Shown here in pieces: positions 14,803-23,966 of a stretch of 38,472 nt of DNA (position 1 is the first letter of the stretch; each line of letters begins with the position of its first letter). Source of the DNA: Erysipelotrichaceae bacterium (GTDB lineage: Bacteria; Bacillota_I; Bacilli_A; Erysipelotrichales; Erysipelotrichaceae); contig JAUNQJ010000003.1 in assembly GCA_030536265.1 (NCBI GenBank), positions 1 to 38,472 on the forward strand. Reading direction: 5' to 3'. Below the pieces are notes generated by a model, which was given only the letters and a program-made list of their open reading frames with translations, searched no databases and was not told the DNA's origin. A program made the translations under genes and the position numbers.

Positions 14803-17529
14803 TTATCCTAATACTTTAACACATCTTTCGCACAAGCAGTCTTCCCTAGTAGAAGGTGTGATATTCCAACAACGTGGGCACACAACTCCCTCTGCCTTTT
14901 TGATAGATACTTCTGCAACATTATACTTAGTCAATGTATCTTTAGAATAAGTAACTTTCGATACCTTTAACCATTGATCTACTTTGTTTCCAAACGCTTC
15001 ATCAAGTAATGCTTTATCGCTATCATCTAAGTGTAGTACAACTTCAGCTTCAAGAGGCTTATCTATTGCTTTATTAGCAATTGCTTCTTCTCTAGCTTTG
15101 AAGATATCTTCTCTTATGGCATGAATCTTTTCAAACTTAGTTAAGATATCGCTTGCATCATCATATTCTTTAACTTCAGGGAAATGAGTGTAATGAACTG
15201 ATGTTGCTTCGCCTGAATCAAATACCTTCCAAGCTTCGTAAGTTGTAAATGGTAAAATTGGAGCCCACAACTTAAGCATAGTATCTAAAGCGTTAAATAA
15301 CACTGTTTGAACTTTTCTTCTTCTAGGATCAGCTTTGCCATCACACATCAAGATATCTTTAGCAAAATCGAAATAATAAGAAGATAATTCATTAATCATA
15401 AAGTTTGTTAATAAATTAGATACGCCAACAAAATTATAATCATTATAAGAATCGATAGCAGATTTAACTACATCGTTTAATCTAACCATCATATACTTAT
15501 CAAGTGGTTCTAATTCCTTATAATCAACAACATCTTTAGAGTAATCAAAATCATTCTTATTAGTGTATCCCAACATGAAACGGAAAGTATTTCTAATCTT
15601 ACGATATTGATCAGATACTTGTTTAAGGTTAGAATCGCCAATTCTCATATCAGCTTTAAAATCTTCGCTAGCTGCCCAAAGTCTTAATATATCAGCACCA
15701 AATTTTTCAATAATATCTAATGGATTTACTACATTACCAACAGACTTATGCATTGCCTCACCTTTTGAGTCGCATACCCATCCGTGAGAAATAACTGACT
15801 TATAAGGAGCAACGCCATGATTAGCAACAGATACAATCATACTTGAATTGAACCAACCACGGTATTGGTCACTTCCTTCAAAATACAAATCACATGGATA
15901 AGAATAACCTCTAGCTATCAATTCATTCCAAGATGAACCAGAATCAAACCAAACATCCATAATATCTTTTTCTTTTGTGAATTTTCCATTAGGAGATTTA
16001 GGATTTGTATAGCCTTCCGGTAATAAATCTTTAGCATCTAATTTAAACCAAACGTTTGAACCTTCTTTTTCAAATAAATCAGCTATATGATCAAATACTT
16101 CTTTTTCAATAATTGGTGATTTATCTTCATTATAGATAATTGGAATTGGTACACCCCATAATCTTTGTCTTGATATACACCAATCTTTTCTATCTTTAAT
16201 CATATTAGTGATTCTTAATTCACCAAATGAGTTTAACCAATTAACTTCTTTTATTACTTTTAATAATTGAGGTTTAATTTTTTCAATGGAAGCAAACCAT
16301 TGAACAGTTGCTCTGAAGATAACAGGTTTCTTTAATCTATCATCATGAGGATAAGAGTGGGTAATAGGTTCTACTCCTAATAAAGCACCACAATCATCTA
16401 ACATTTTTATTACAACATCATTTGCATCAAATACAAATTTACCTTCAAGTTCAGGACCAGCCTCTTTAGTTAAATTACCCTTTTCATCAACCGGACAGAA
16501 TGCAGGTAAATCATATTTCATACCAACAAAGAAGTCTTCTGCACCATGCCCTGGAGCAGTATGAACACATCCTGTACCATCTTCATCAGTAACATGGTTG
16601 CCTAAAATTACAACAGAAGTTCTATCAGCATATAAAGGATGGCGACAAGTAATATATTCAAGTTCACTTCCTCTAAATGTTTTAACAAGTTCTCCAGTAA
16701 TACCAAACTTCTCAAATAGTCTATCTTTCATAGATGCTAAGAAGATTAGTTTTCCTTTTGATGTGTTGAATAAACCATATTCAAAGTCTGGGTGTAAACA
16801 AATCGCAAGGTTTGCAGGAATAGTCCAAGGTGTAGTAGTCCAAATTACAAACTTTTCATCGACATCAAGTACTCCCTTGTTGTCTACAACATCAAATGCC
16901 ACAAATATTGATTTATCAGTCTTATCAAAATAAACGATTTCACTATCAGCAATTGCTGTTTCTTGATAAGGAGACCAGTAGATTGGTTTTAATCCTTGAT
17001 AAATCATTCCGTCTAATGCCATCTTAGCAAAAGATCTAATTTGTCTTGCTTCAAATTCTTTATTTAAAGAAATATAAGGATGATCATAATCAGCTATTTG
17101 GCCTAAACGTTTTTCAGTTTCACGTTGTGTGTTTAATTGACCCCACGCATATTCTTCACACTTCTTTCTGAATTCTTCAGCCGTAACTTCTTTACGATTA
17201 ACACCTAATTTTTGTACAGCATTTTCAATTGGTAAGCCATGTGTGTCCCATCCTGGGAAGAACGGTGTGTAATACCCTTCCATTCCATGAGATCTAACAA
17301 TGATATCCTTAATAATTCTATTCATTGCAGTACCAGCATGAAGATTACCATTAGCATATGGTGGGCCATCGTGAAGAACAAATGGCGTTTTATCTTTGTT
17401 CTTATCTAATATTTTTTGATAATGATTATCATCTTCCCATTCTTTTAAGATAGTAGGTTCTTTAGTTGGAAGATTACCTCTCATCTCAAATGGTGTCTCT
17501 AACATTTGTAAAGTATCCTTATATTCCAT
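14803..17529 (-). CDS. ileS: Isoleucyl-tRNA synthetase
   Basis: 908 residues. Class I synthetase charging tRNA-Ile. The ATP motif is present as HAGT in DGPPYANGNLHAGTAMNRI (about residue 64). The editing (CP1) domain follows, with VIWTTTPWTIPANLAI and DGTGCVHTAPGHG. The second ATP loop is GEAMHKSVGN instead of the common KMSKS-type sequence, while the conserved Lys-Ser is kept. The C-terminal zinc motif is CPRCWNITP...CLCERC. Expression is controlled by an upstream T-box leader; SD AAGGAGG before the ATG. Confidence 0.97.
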   Translation of the reverse strand: MEYKDTLQMLETPFEMRGNLPTKEPTILKEWEDDNHYQKILDKNKDKTPFVLHDGPPYANGNLHAGTAMNRIIKDIIVRSHGMEGYYTPFFPGWDTHGLPIENAVQKLGVNRKEVTAEEFRKKCEEYAWGQLNTQRETEKRLGQIADYDHPYISLNKEFEARQIRSFAKMALDGMIYQGLKPIYWSPYQETAIADSEIVYFDKTDKSIFVAFDVVDNKGVLDVDEKFVIWTTTPWTIPANLAICLHPDFEYGLFNTSKGKLIFLASMKDRLFEKFGITGELVKTFRGSELEYITCRHPLYADRTSVVILGNHVTDEDGTGCVHTAPGHGAEDFFVGMKYDLPAFCPVDEKGNLTKEAGPELEGKFVFDANDVVIKMLDDCGALLGVEPITHSYPHDDRLKKPVIFRATVQWFASIEKIKPQLLKVIKEVNWLNSFGELRITNMIKDRKDWCISRQRLWGVPIPIIYNEDKSPIIEKEVFDHIADLFEKEGSNVWFKLDAKDLLPEGYTNPKSPNGKFTKEKDIMDVWFDSGSSWNELIARGYSYPCDLYFEGSDQYRGWFNSSMIVSVANHGVAPYKSVISHGWVCDSKGEAMHKSVGNVVNPLDIIEKFGADILRLWAASEDFKADMRIGDSNLKQVSDQYRKIRNTFRFMLGYTNKNDFDYSKDVVDYKELEPLDKYMMVRLNDVVKSAIDSYNDYNFVGVSNLLTNFMINELSSYYFDFAKDILMCDGKADPRRRKVQTVLFNALDTMLKLWAPILPFTTYEAWKVFDSGEATSVHYTHFPEVKEYDDASDILTKFEKIHAIREDIFKAREEAIANKAIDKPLEAEVVLHLDDSDKALLDEAFGNKVDQWLKVSKVTYSKDTLTKYNVAEVSIKKAEGVVCPRCWNITPSTREDCLCERCVKVLG

Positions 17530-17545
17530 AATTTCCTCCTTATAT

Positions 17546-17750
17546 AAAAATAAAAGGTGCTACCAAAGGGCGTGATTCACGCGGTACCACCTTAATTTTT
17601 CTCTTAAACTCTTAACGCGAGTAACGGCAAGTTTTACTAATTTCAAACTTACAGCTAATAAGTGATATCTTAAACATTTGCATATCTTCTTTCACCAAAC
17701 GAAGACTCTCTATGATGCAAGCTTGTTTAAGACTTGTCTTAATCTTTGCT
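17546..17750 (-). promoter_or_regulatory. T-box riboswitch (tRNA-Ile sensing) of ileS
   Basis: Minus-strand leader between sepF and ileS. The T-box sequence AAGGTGGTACCGCG is exact (17593-17580). Stem I elements AGAGAGTC and GGTGAAAGAAGA are visible near 17715-17690. The proposed specifier is ATC (17666-17664) in GATATCAC, matching the Ile anticodon GAU. The terminator uses the T-box segment as its 5' arm, pairing with GGTAGCACCTT around an inner GCGTGA/TCACGC stem, and runs into TTTATTTTTAT (17553-17540). A perfect 16-nt palindrome (17727-17742) stands at the 5' end. No separate promoter is obvious, so read-through from sepF is possible. Confidence 0.92.
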
Positions 17751-17753
17751 TAA

Positions 17754-18158
17754 TTAATATGTTTCTTCTTCAACAGCGCCTAAATCAATTTCGCCGCCAA
17801 CTTGAAGTTTCTTAGGTGAACATAAAATAACATTTTCACCAATCTTCTTTATTTGACCATCAACACCAAATATTACACCAGACAAGAAGTCGATAACTCT
17901 TTGTCTGAATTCTTGTGGCATTCTATGTAAGTTAATGCAACAAGCTCTATTTAGTTTAATGTGTCTACCAATTTCTTCCGCTTCATCAAAATTACGAGGT
18001 TCAAATAATACGATGTTAGTATTTGCAGTAATATTTGAAACACTAGAATTTTGCGCTTGTTCATAAGTACTTAATGCGCTTGCTTCTTCCTTAGATAGTT
18101 CAAGTTCATCTTCAACTTCTGGAGCAATAAAATCTTTAATTTTATCTGTTAATCCCAT
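17754..18158 (-). CDS. sepF: Cell division protein SepF
   Basis: 134 residues. N-terminal amphipathic membrane-targeting helix (MGLTDKIKDFIAPE), an acidic linker, then the SepF core: NIVLFEPRNFDEAEEIGRHI, RACCINLHRM, RVIDFLSGVIFGVDGQIKKIGENVILCSP. It bundles FtsZ filaments and anchors the Z-ring at the membrane. In most Bacillota sepF is followed by ylmG, ylmH and divIVA before ileS; here it runs straight into the ileS T-box. SD AAAGGAG. Confidence 0.95.
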   Translation of the reverse strand: MGLTDKIKDFIAPEVEDELELSKEEASALSTYEQAQNSSVSNITANTNIVLFEPRNFDEAEEIGRHIKLNRACCINLHRMPQEFRQRVIDFLSGVIFGVDGQIKKIGENVILCSPKKLQVGGEIDLGAVEEETY

Positions 18159-18182
18159 AACGTTTCTCCTTTAACCTTTAAT

Positions 18183-18191
18183 ATTTTATCA
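18183..18191 (-). promoter_or_regulatory. Extended -10 TGATAAAAT of sepF
   Basis: The same nonamer as at 4662 and 5738 on the minus strand, but here 24 nt before the ATG, giving a normal leader with a Shine-Dalgarno. It helps to show that TGATAAAAT is a real promoter element in this genome. Confidence 0.55.
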
Positions 18192-18200
18192 TATAAATAA

Positions 18201-19004
18201 CTAATCAATAGGCTTAATTAAGCCATCTTGAACCATTATTTGATAGAACCCATCATCAAGTACATCTGGAGCAACATTCTTTGCTAAAGCTTTTAGTTTT
18301 GGATTAGCGTTTTCTACAGCATAGCTCTCTTCGACTGCTTGAAGCATCTCTAAGTCGTTTAATCCATCACCAAATGCATAAGCATCTTTTTTATCTATTC
18401 CATAATACTCTAAGACTTTCTTAACACCATAACCTTTATCTATTCCAAACTCCCCAACATCAAATGAAGTGAAGCCATATTGTTTTCTATAATCTACAAT
18501 TCCATTCATAGCTTTTTCAAACTCAAAGCATTCTTCTTCAGAATTAAAAGCCGTCATCATCATTTGATAATTATCTTTAAGTCCAACATCATCAATAAAG
18601 TTTGCATCATTTACTCCCCAACAAGTAATAAAGGCAATGTGTAATGGATCTGTTATATCTCTAGTTCTAATGTATTCTTGTGTTTCTAAATAATAGACTC
18701 CATTATGATCATTACAATAATTAACTACAGCATCAACTTTATCTTGAGGAATATCGTATGTAAAGATAATTTTTTCTGAATTAAAAGCACAGCCACCATT
18801 GCCAGTAATAAAGCCAGTAGGATTTAATGATGTAATATCTTCAGTCATTAAACATTTACTTCTTCCAGAAGCAATATAAACTAAATGACCATTCTTAATT
18901 AATTCTTTAATAGCGTATCGTGATTTATCAGATACCTTTTCCATGCCTCTAGGCATATCAAATAAAGTACCATCACAATCTAAAAAGATAATCTTCCTAT
19001 TCAT
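18201..19004 (-). CDS. HAD-superfamily IIB (Cof-like) phosphatase
   Basis: 267 residues. HAD motif I DCDGTLFD (residues 9-16), motif II in VYIASGRSK, and motif IV GDGLNDLEML near 217-226 with the C2-type cap between, as in Cof/YkrA-type sugar phosphatases. Substrate not predictable from sequence; phosphosugars or flavin phosphates are usual for the family. Monocistronic-looking, between the opp terminator and the sepF promoter. No Shine-Dalgarno; extended -10 TGTTAAAAT ends 9 nt before the ATG. Confidence 0.9.
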   Translation of the reverse strand: MNRKIIFLDCDGTLFDMPRGMEKVSDKSRYAIKELIKNGHLVYIASGRSKCLMTEDITSLNPTGFITGNGGCAFNSEKIIFTYDIPQDKVDAVVNYCNDHNGVYYLETQEYIRTRDITDPLHIAFITCWGVNDANFIDDVGLKDNYQMMMTAFNSEEECFEFEKAMNGIVDYRKQYGFTSFDVGEFGIDKGYGVKKVLEYYGIDKKDAYAFGDGLNDLEMLQAVEESYAVENANPKLKALAKNVAPDVLDDGFYQIMVQDGLIKPID

Positions 19005-19013
19005 ACTTAATGT

Positions 19014-19022
19014 ATTTTAACA
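19014..19022 (-). promoter_or_regulatory. Extended -10 TGTTAAAAT of the HAD phosphatase gene
   Basis: Predicted +1 is about 3 nt before the ATG at 19004, so the mRNA would be almost leaderless. Confidence 0.5.
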
Positions 19023-19031
19023 CAAAATAAA

Positions 19032-19051
19032 GGAGGCTCATTTGAGCCTCC
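19032..19051 (-). terminator. Terminator of the opp operon
   Basis: Perfect 9-bp GC-rich stem GGAGGCTCA / TGAGCCTCC with a 2-nt loop, followed on the minus strand by TTTATTTTG. It lies 28 nt after the oppA stop. Confidence 0.9.
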
Positions 19052-19079
19052 CCCGTAAGTTAAATATTAGATATTTTAA

Positions 19080-20822
19080 TTATTCACCGAAATATTTGTT
19101 GATAACTTCTAATGCAGCAGCACAGTTGCTTTCTAGAGCAGCAGCACTTACATCATAGTAACCAACGAAACCGTCGTTATGACCAGCGTTCTTGTAGAAT
19201 TCAGATCCATCAGGTTCAGTTAAACCTAGAGCAACGAATGAAGAAGCAGGAAGTTGTCCAGCTTGACCGATTTCATCAACAACGTAGTTTCTGTCTAGTA
19301 ATAGAGAGAATGCTTTTCTTACTGCAGCTTGTTCAGTTTGGTAAGTAACAGCATCAAGACCAGCACCAGCAGATCCTAATAAGTCAGCATTTACGTTCCA
19401 GCAAATGTAGTATGTACCAAGTTGACCACCAACATAGTATTCAGTTGGATATTCAGCTTGAAGAGTCTTAATTTCAGCATTTGGTACTGAGTCAATCATT
19501 AGCCAATCGCCGTTCTTGTAGTTAGCAAGCATAGCGTTATCATCATCTGATAAGAAGAATTTTAATGTTGGCATTGTAACTGTATCAGCATCAATGTAGT
19601 TAGGGTTCTTTTCAAGAGTGATTACTGAGTTATGTTCCCAAGCAGTCATCTTGTATGGTCCGTTACAAATGAATGTAGAAGGATCAGTAGCCCATGCTTC
19701 GTTAGCAACAACATCTTCTCTTACTGGGAAGAAAGTTGGGAATGCTAATAATTCTTCAAAGTATGGAGTGTAGTTGTTTAATGTAACTGTTAAAGTCTTA
19801 GCAGCATCATCAGCAACAACAGCTAGATCATCAGGGTAACCCTTGATTGGTTCAAACATATAGCCATAGTCAGCAGCTGTATCAGTAGCAGCAGCTCTCT
19901 TCCAAGCAAATTCGAAATCAGAAGCTTTTAATTCTTGGCCATCAGACCATTTTAAACCATCTTTTAATGTGTATGTGTAAGTGATAGTTCCATCAGCATT
20001 AGAAACACCTTCAGGAAGTTCAGTTGCACATGCAGCAACGTAAACTAATTTACCATCTTTTTCAACTAGTTTAGCGATACCTTCAAATAAGTGAGAATCT
20101 AATGTAGCACCGTCAACTGCAGAGTTGAATGCAGGGTCGATGTTATCAGGTTCAGAAGCGATACAAACTGGAAGAACTGTACCACCATCAGATAAAGTTG
20201 TATTTTGGAAGAACTTGTATCCTAAAGGTGAGCAATAGAATCCAGAAATCTTATCTGAAAGCATATAGATATCAGTATAGTAATAGATTGGTGTTAAGCA
20301 ACCAGTTTCCATTAAGATATCTTCAGCAACGTGCATCATACCGAAACGTTTGTCTTGATCAACTTCAGTCTTGATATAACCGATTAGTTTATCATATGTT
20401 TCAGCCCATGTGCCGTTTTCAACTTTTTCATATCCGTAAGGTGTTAAATCCATGCTATAAATAGCAACGTCTTTATGAGCATCTCTACCGAATTGAACAT
20501 CGTTGTTACCAGAAGCAGTAGTCCACATGTCTAGGAATGAAATAGGATCGTTGAAGTCACCTAACCAACCATTTCTAGCAACAGTGTAGTTACCATCTTT
20601 TCTAGTGTTTAAGAATGTAGCCCATTCTTGGTTCTCAAGGTTAACGTTTACGCCAGCTTGAGCCCATGCTCCTTGACAATACTCAGCGATAGCTTGGTGT
20701 CCAGAGCCTGTGTTATATAGGTATGTAATAGATGCAGGTGTTTTTGCTTCTTCCTTAGCACCACAACCAGCAAGTGTAACTACCATTACAAGCGCTAATA
20801 ACACTGTAAGTAATTTTTTCAT
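19080..20822 (-). CDS. oppA: Circularly permuted peptide-binding lipoprotein (OppA-type)
   Basis: 580 residues, intact. Lipoprotein signal peptide with lipobox LAGC (Cys20). Mature residues 31-210 correspond to the C-terminal third of ordinary OppA: SITYLYNTGSGHQAIAEYC, then NQEWATFLNTRKDGNYTVAR, GWLGDFNDPISFLDMW, AEDILMETGCLTPIYYYTD and SPLGYKFFQN. After a short linker (TTLSDGG), residues 215-575 correspond to the canonical N-terminal two thirds: IASEPDNIDPAFNSAVDGAT, HLFEGI, YTLKDGLKWSDGQELKASDF, CNGPYKMTAWEHN, AVRKAFSLLLDRNYVVD, then GYYDVSAAALESNCAAALEV at the new C-terminus. The order is thus inverted relative to Bacillus OppA. It is the last gene of the opp operon, with its own SD. Confidence 0.93.
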   Translation of the reverse strand: MKKLLTVLLALVMVVTLAGCGAKEEAKTPASITYLYNTGSGHQAIAEYCQGAWAQAGVNVNLENQEWATFLNTRKDGNYTVARNGWLGDFNDPISFLDMWTTASGNNDVQFGRDAHKDVAIYSMDLTPYGYEKVENGTWAETYDKLIGYIKTEVDQDKRFGMMHVAEDILMETGCLTPIYYYTDIYMLSDKISGFYCSPLGYKFFQNTTLSDGGTVLPVCIASEPDNIDPAFNSAVDGATLDSHLFEGIAKLVEKDGKLVYVAACATELPEGVSNADGTITYTYTLKDGLKWSDGQELKASDFEFAWKRAAATDTAADYGYMFEPIKGYPDDLAVVADDAAKTLTVTLNNYTPYFEELLAFPTFFPVREDVVANEAWATDPSTFICNGPYKMTAWEHNSVITLEKNPNYIDADTVTMPTLKFFLSDDDNAMLANYKNGDWLMIDSVPNAEIKTLQAEYPTEYYVGGQLGTYYICWNVNADLLGSAGAGLDAVTYQTEQAAVRKAFSLLLDRNYVVDEIGQAGQLPASSFVALGLTEPDGSEFYKNAGHNDGFVGYYDVSAAALESNCAAALEVINKYFGE

Positions 20823-20848
20823 AAGTATGTTTTCCTTTCTTATATATC

Positions 20849-20866
20849 TAACATCATTCGATGTTA
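20849..20866 (-). other. Intercistronic hairpin between oppF and oppA
   Basis: Perfect 7-bp stem TAACATC / GATGTTA with a 4-nt loop, 5' of the oppA ribosome-binding site and without a U-run. Such hairpins often stabilise the abundant binding-protein mRNA after processing; that role is an inference. Confidence 0.5.
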
Positions 20867-20870
20867 AGAC

Positions 20871-21869
20871 CTATTTATTAAATTCTTCATCAACTTTGTG
20901 GCATGCTACGTAATGACCAGGTTTATATTCTTTAAACTCTGGCATACTCTCAGCACATTTATCACTAGCATATGGACATCTAGTTCTAAATGGACAGCCA
21001 CTTGGTGCGTTTAGTGGAGATGGAATATCACCACTTAATACGATACGTTTATTTGCTCTAGCAGTTTTTGGATCAGGTACTGGAACTGCAGATATTAGAG
21101 CTTGAGAATATGGGTGAAGCGGATTGTCATAGATATCTGCTGCATCAGCTAATTCAACAAGTCTACCTAGATACATAACTGCGATACGATCTGAGATGTG
21201 TCTTACAACAAGCAAATCGTGAGCAATGAATAAGTAAGTTAAACCAAGTTTCTCTTGAAGTTCTTTAAACATATTGATTACTTGAGCTTGAATAGAAACA
21301 TCTAGTGCAGATACTGGTTCATCACAAACAATGAAATCAGGATTTACAGCTAACGCTCTAGCAATACCAATACGTTGTCTTTGACCACCCGAGAATTCGT
21401 GAGCATAACGAGTAGCATGTTCAGAGTTTAGTCCAACATGATTCATTAGTTCAAGAATCTTTTCGCGTCTTTCTTCAGGAGTGTTATACAATTTGTGAAC
21501 ATCTAATGGTTCACCAATAATATCAGCAACAGTCATTCTAGGATTCAATGATGAATATGGATCTTGGAATACCATGGTTGCTTTTTTACGGAACTCATGA
21601 ATATCTTCTTTAGTCTTGATTAATTTACCATTGTAGTAAATTTCTCCATCTGTAGGTTCATATAGATTTAGGATAGTTCTACCAACAGTAGTCTTTCCAC
21701 AACCTGTTTCTCCTACTAAACCTAATGTTTCACCTTTTCTAATAAAGAATGAAACATCATCAACAGCTTTTAACTTTTTAGTTTTAAATAAGCCATCATT
21801 AATATCGAAATATTCTTTTAAGTGTTTTACTTCAAGAAGAGGAGTTTCGTCAAATTTCTTTTCGCTCAT
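20871..21869 (-). CDS. oppF: Oligopeptide ABC transporter ATPase OppF
   Basis: 332 residues. Walker A GETGCGKT (about 54-61), Q-loop FQDPYSSLNPR, signature FSGGQRQRIGIARAL, Walker B DFIVCDEPVSALDV and the H-loop IAHD. The C-terminal oligopeptide-transporter extension has the Cys motif GCPFRTRCPYASDKCAE. ATP-hydrolysing half of the peptide importer. The start lies 3 nt past the oppD stop. Confidence 0.96.
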   Translation of the reverse strand: MSEKKFDETPLLEVKHLKEYFDINDGLFKTKKLKAVDDVSFFIRKGETLGLVGETGCGKTTVGRTILNLYEPTDGEIYYNGKLIKTKEDIHEFRKKATMVFQDPYSSLNPRMTVADIIGEPLDVHKLYNTPEERREKILELMNHVGLNSEHATRYAHEFSGGQRQRIGIARALAVNPDFIVCDEPVSALDVSIQAQVINMFKELQEKLGLTYLFIAHDLLVVRHISDRIAVMYLGRLVELADAADIYDNPLHPYSQALISAVPVPDPKTARANKRIVLSGDIPSPLNAPSGCPFRTRCPYASDKCAESMPEFKEYKPGHYVACHKVDEEFNK

Positions 21870-21871
21870 TT

Positions 21872-22885
21872 TTATTTACCCCCTTCTTCAGAAACTTCAA
21901 GCTCACCAGTATCAATTCCTTCTTTAATCGCCATCCAACAAGTTGATTGGTGATCATCGTTGATTTGAATTCTTTCAGGTTTTTGTTCTAAACAAATCTT
22001 CATACAATTCTCACAACGAGGTGCGAATGCACAACCCTTTGGCATATTTAATAAATCAATAGGAGTACCAGTAATTGGTTTTAATTTTTGTCCCATTGTT
22101 TTCATTGTTGGAATGGATCTTAATAATCCTTTTGTATATTCATGTTTTGGATTATAGAAGATTTCATCTGCTGTACCTTGTTCACAAATTGAACCAGCGT
22201 ACATTACAATTACTTCATCACAAATTTGAGCAATAACACCTAAGTCATGGGTAATCATTATGATTGCCATTCCTAATTTCTTTTGTAGATCCATCATTAA
22301 CTCAATAATTTGAGCTTGGATTGTAACATCAAGTGCAGTTGTAGGTTCATCTGCGATTAATACATCTGGTTCACAAGCTAGTGCCATTGCGATACCTACA
22401 CGTTGTCTCATACCACCAGAGAATTCATATGGATATTGATTAACACGTTTCTCTGGTTCATTGATACCTACAAGTCTAAGCATTTCAACCGCTCTTTCCT
22501 TAGCCTGTTTTCTATCACGGTCAGTATGTAATAATATTGCTTCCATCAATTGATGACCAACAGTATATGTTGGATTTAATGAAGTCATTGGATCTTGGAA
22601 GATGATAGAGATTTTATTACCTCTAATAGTCTTCAAGAAGTTTTCTTTTGCGCCAACCAATTCTTGGCCATCAAACTTAATTGATGATCCATCTTTGATT
22701 TGTCCAGTTGAAGCTAAAATTTGAAGAATAGAATATGCAGATACTGATTTACCAGAACCAGATTCACCAACGATACCTAATACTTTTCCTCTTTCAAGAT
22801 TGTAAGAGATATCATTTACTGCTTTAACTTCACCATTATCTGTAAAGAAGGAAGTTTTTAGATTTCTTATTTCAAGTAATGCCAT
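21872..22885 (-). CDS. oppD: Oligopeptide ABC transporter ATPase OppD
   Basis: 337 residues. Walker A GESGSGKS (about 38-45), Q-loop [17 protein letters not shown], signature [15 protein letters not shown], Walker [16 protein letters not shown]-loop ITHDLGV, and the Opp/Dpp C-terminal Cys cluster [15 protein letters not shown] that in relatives holds an Fe-S cluster. Partner of OppF. SD AGGAGG overlapping the oppC end. Confidence 0.96.
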   Translation of the reverse strand: MALLEIRNLKTSFFTDNGEVKAVNDISYNLERGKVLGIVGESGSGKSVSAYSILQILASTGQIKDGSSIKFDGQELVGAKENFLKTIRGNKISIIFQDPMTSLNPTYTVGHQLMEAILLHTDRDRKQAKERAVEMLRLVGINEPEKRVNQYPYEFSGGMRQRVGIAMALACEPDVLIADEPTTALDVTIQAQIIELMMDLQKKLGMAIIMITHDLGVIAQICDEVIVMYAGSICEQGTADEIFYNPKHEYTKGLLRSIPTMKTMGQKLKPITGTPIDLLNMPKGCAFAPRCENCMKICLEQKPERIQINDDHQSTCWMAIKEGIDTGELEVSEEGGK

Positions 22886-22895
22886 AACTTTCCTC

Positions 22896-23954
22896 CTATC
22901 CGTTTAACTTAGGGTCAAATGCATCTCTTAATCCATCACCAAATAAGTTAAGTGATAATACGATTAATGAGATAACAACTGCCGGTATTATTAATCTATA
23001 AGTATATGTATTAACGCCGTTTAATGCATCTGAAGCAAGCGAACCAAGTGAAGGCATTGGAGCATTAACACCTAAGCCTAAGAATGAAAGATAACTTTCA
23101 GTAAAGATAGCACTTGGAATTTGTAAAGCTGTAGAAATAACAATTACTGAAATACAGTTTGGAATTAAGTGTTTCTTAATAATCCAACCAGCTTTAGCTC
23201 CTGTAGCTTGAGCACTTAATACATATTCTTGTTCTCTTAGTGATAATATTTGTCCACGAATTAAACGTGACATTGAAACCCAATATAATAATGCAAAGAC
23301 AATGAATAACGAAATGATATTTGAGCCAATCTTACTTAAAGCAGATCTATCAATAACCTTCGCTAATTCCGTTTGTTTTAATACTGATGATAATAAGATA
23401 ACCATTAGCATATCAGGTAATGAATAGATAATATCTACAATACGCATGATAACTAAATCGACCTTACCACCACAATAACCAGCAATAGAGCCAACAGTCA
23501 TACCAATTACAAGAACGATAATAGAAGCAAAGAATCCAATTGATAATGAAATTCTTGTTCCATAAATAACTCTTATAAAGTAATCTCTTCCTGCGGCATC
23601 TGTACCAAAGAAGTGTGGCATAACAAACTCGCCAGCCGCCTTTCTTGCAAGTTCAGACTCTGAATATTGCATTGGGAATAAGTTATTGTAAGATGCATCA
23701 ACTGGTTTACCAATTTGCATACCTAATTGTTGTTCATAACCATAAGGCCAGAAAATTGGAATGATAATACTAGCTAAAGTAATAATGATAATAATAATCA
23801 ACGATACTGTAGCAACTTTATTTTTAAGTAATCTCTTGCAACCATCTTTAAAGAATGTTGAAGATGGTCTCATTTGAACTAGATAAGCTTTTTCTTCGTT
23901 AGTAGCAGGAATGAACTTGTCTAGGTCAACATGCATTGTTAATCTTTTCTTCAT
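22896..23954 (-). CDS. oppC: Oligopeptide ABC transporter permease OppC
   Basis: 352 residues. A long cytoplasmic N-terminus (about 45 residues) precedes the first TM, as is normal for OppC. An extracytoplasmic segment with HFFGTDAAGRDYFIRVIYGTR follows, then the five-TM core. The EAA loop is ALSAQATGAKAG..IIKKHLIPN-like (VLSAQATGAKAGWIIKKHLI). C-terminus GLRDAFDPKLNG is typical. Confidence 0.96.
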   Translation of the reverse strand: MKKRLTMHVDLDKFIPATNEEKAYLVQMRPSSTFFKDGCKRLLKNKVATVSLIIIIIITLASIIIPIFWPYGYEQQLGMQIGKPVDASYNNLFPMQYSESELARKAAGEFVMPHFFGTDAAGRDYFIRVIYGTRISLSIGFFASIIVLVIGMTVGSIAGYCGGKVDLVIMRIVDIIYSLPDMLMVILLSSVLKQTELAKVIDRSALSKIGSNIISLFIVFALLYWVSMSRLIRGQILSLREQEYVLSAQATGAKAGWIIKKHLIPNCISVIVISTALQIPSAIFTESYLSFLGLGVNAPMPSLGSLASDALNGVNTYTYRLIIPAVVISLIVLSLNLFGDGLRDAFDPKLNG

Positions 23955-23966
23955 GTTTTCTTCCTC

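Noticed and set aside
20129-20374. Plus-strand ORF inside oppA
   Set aside because: Antisense frame of a well-recognised gene; no homology-like pattern and no start signals.
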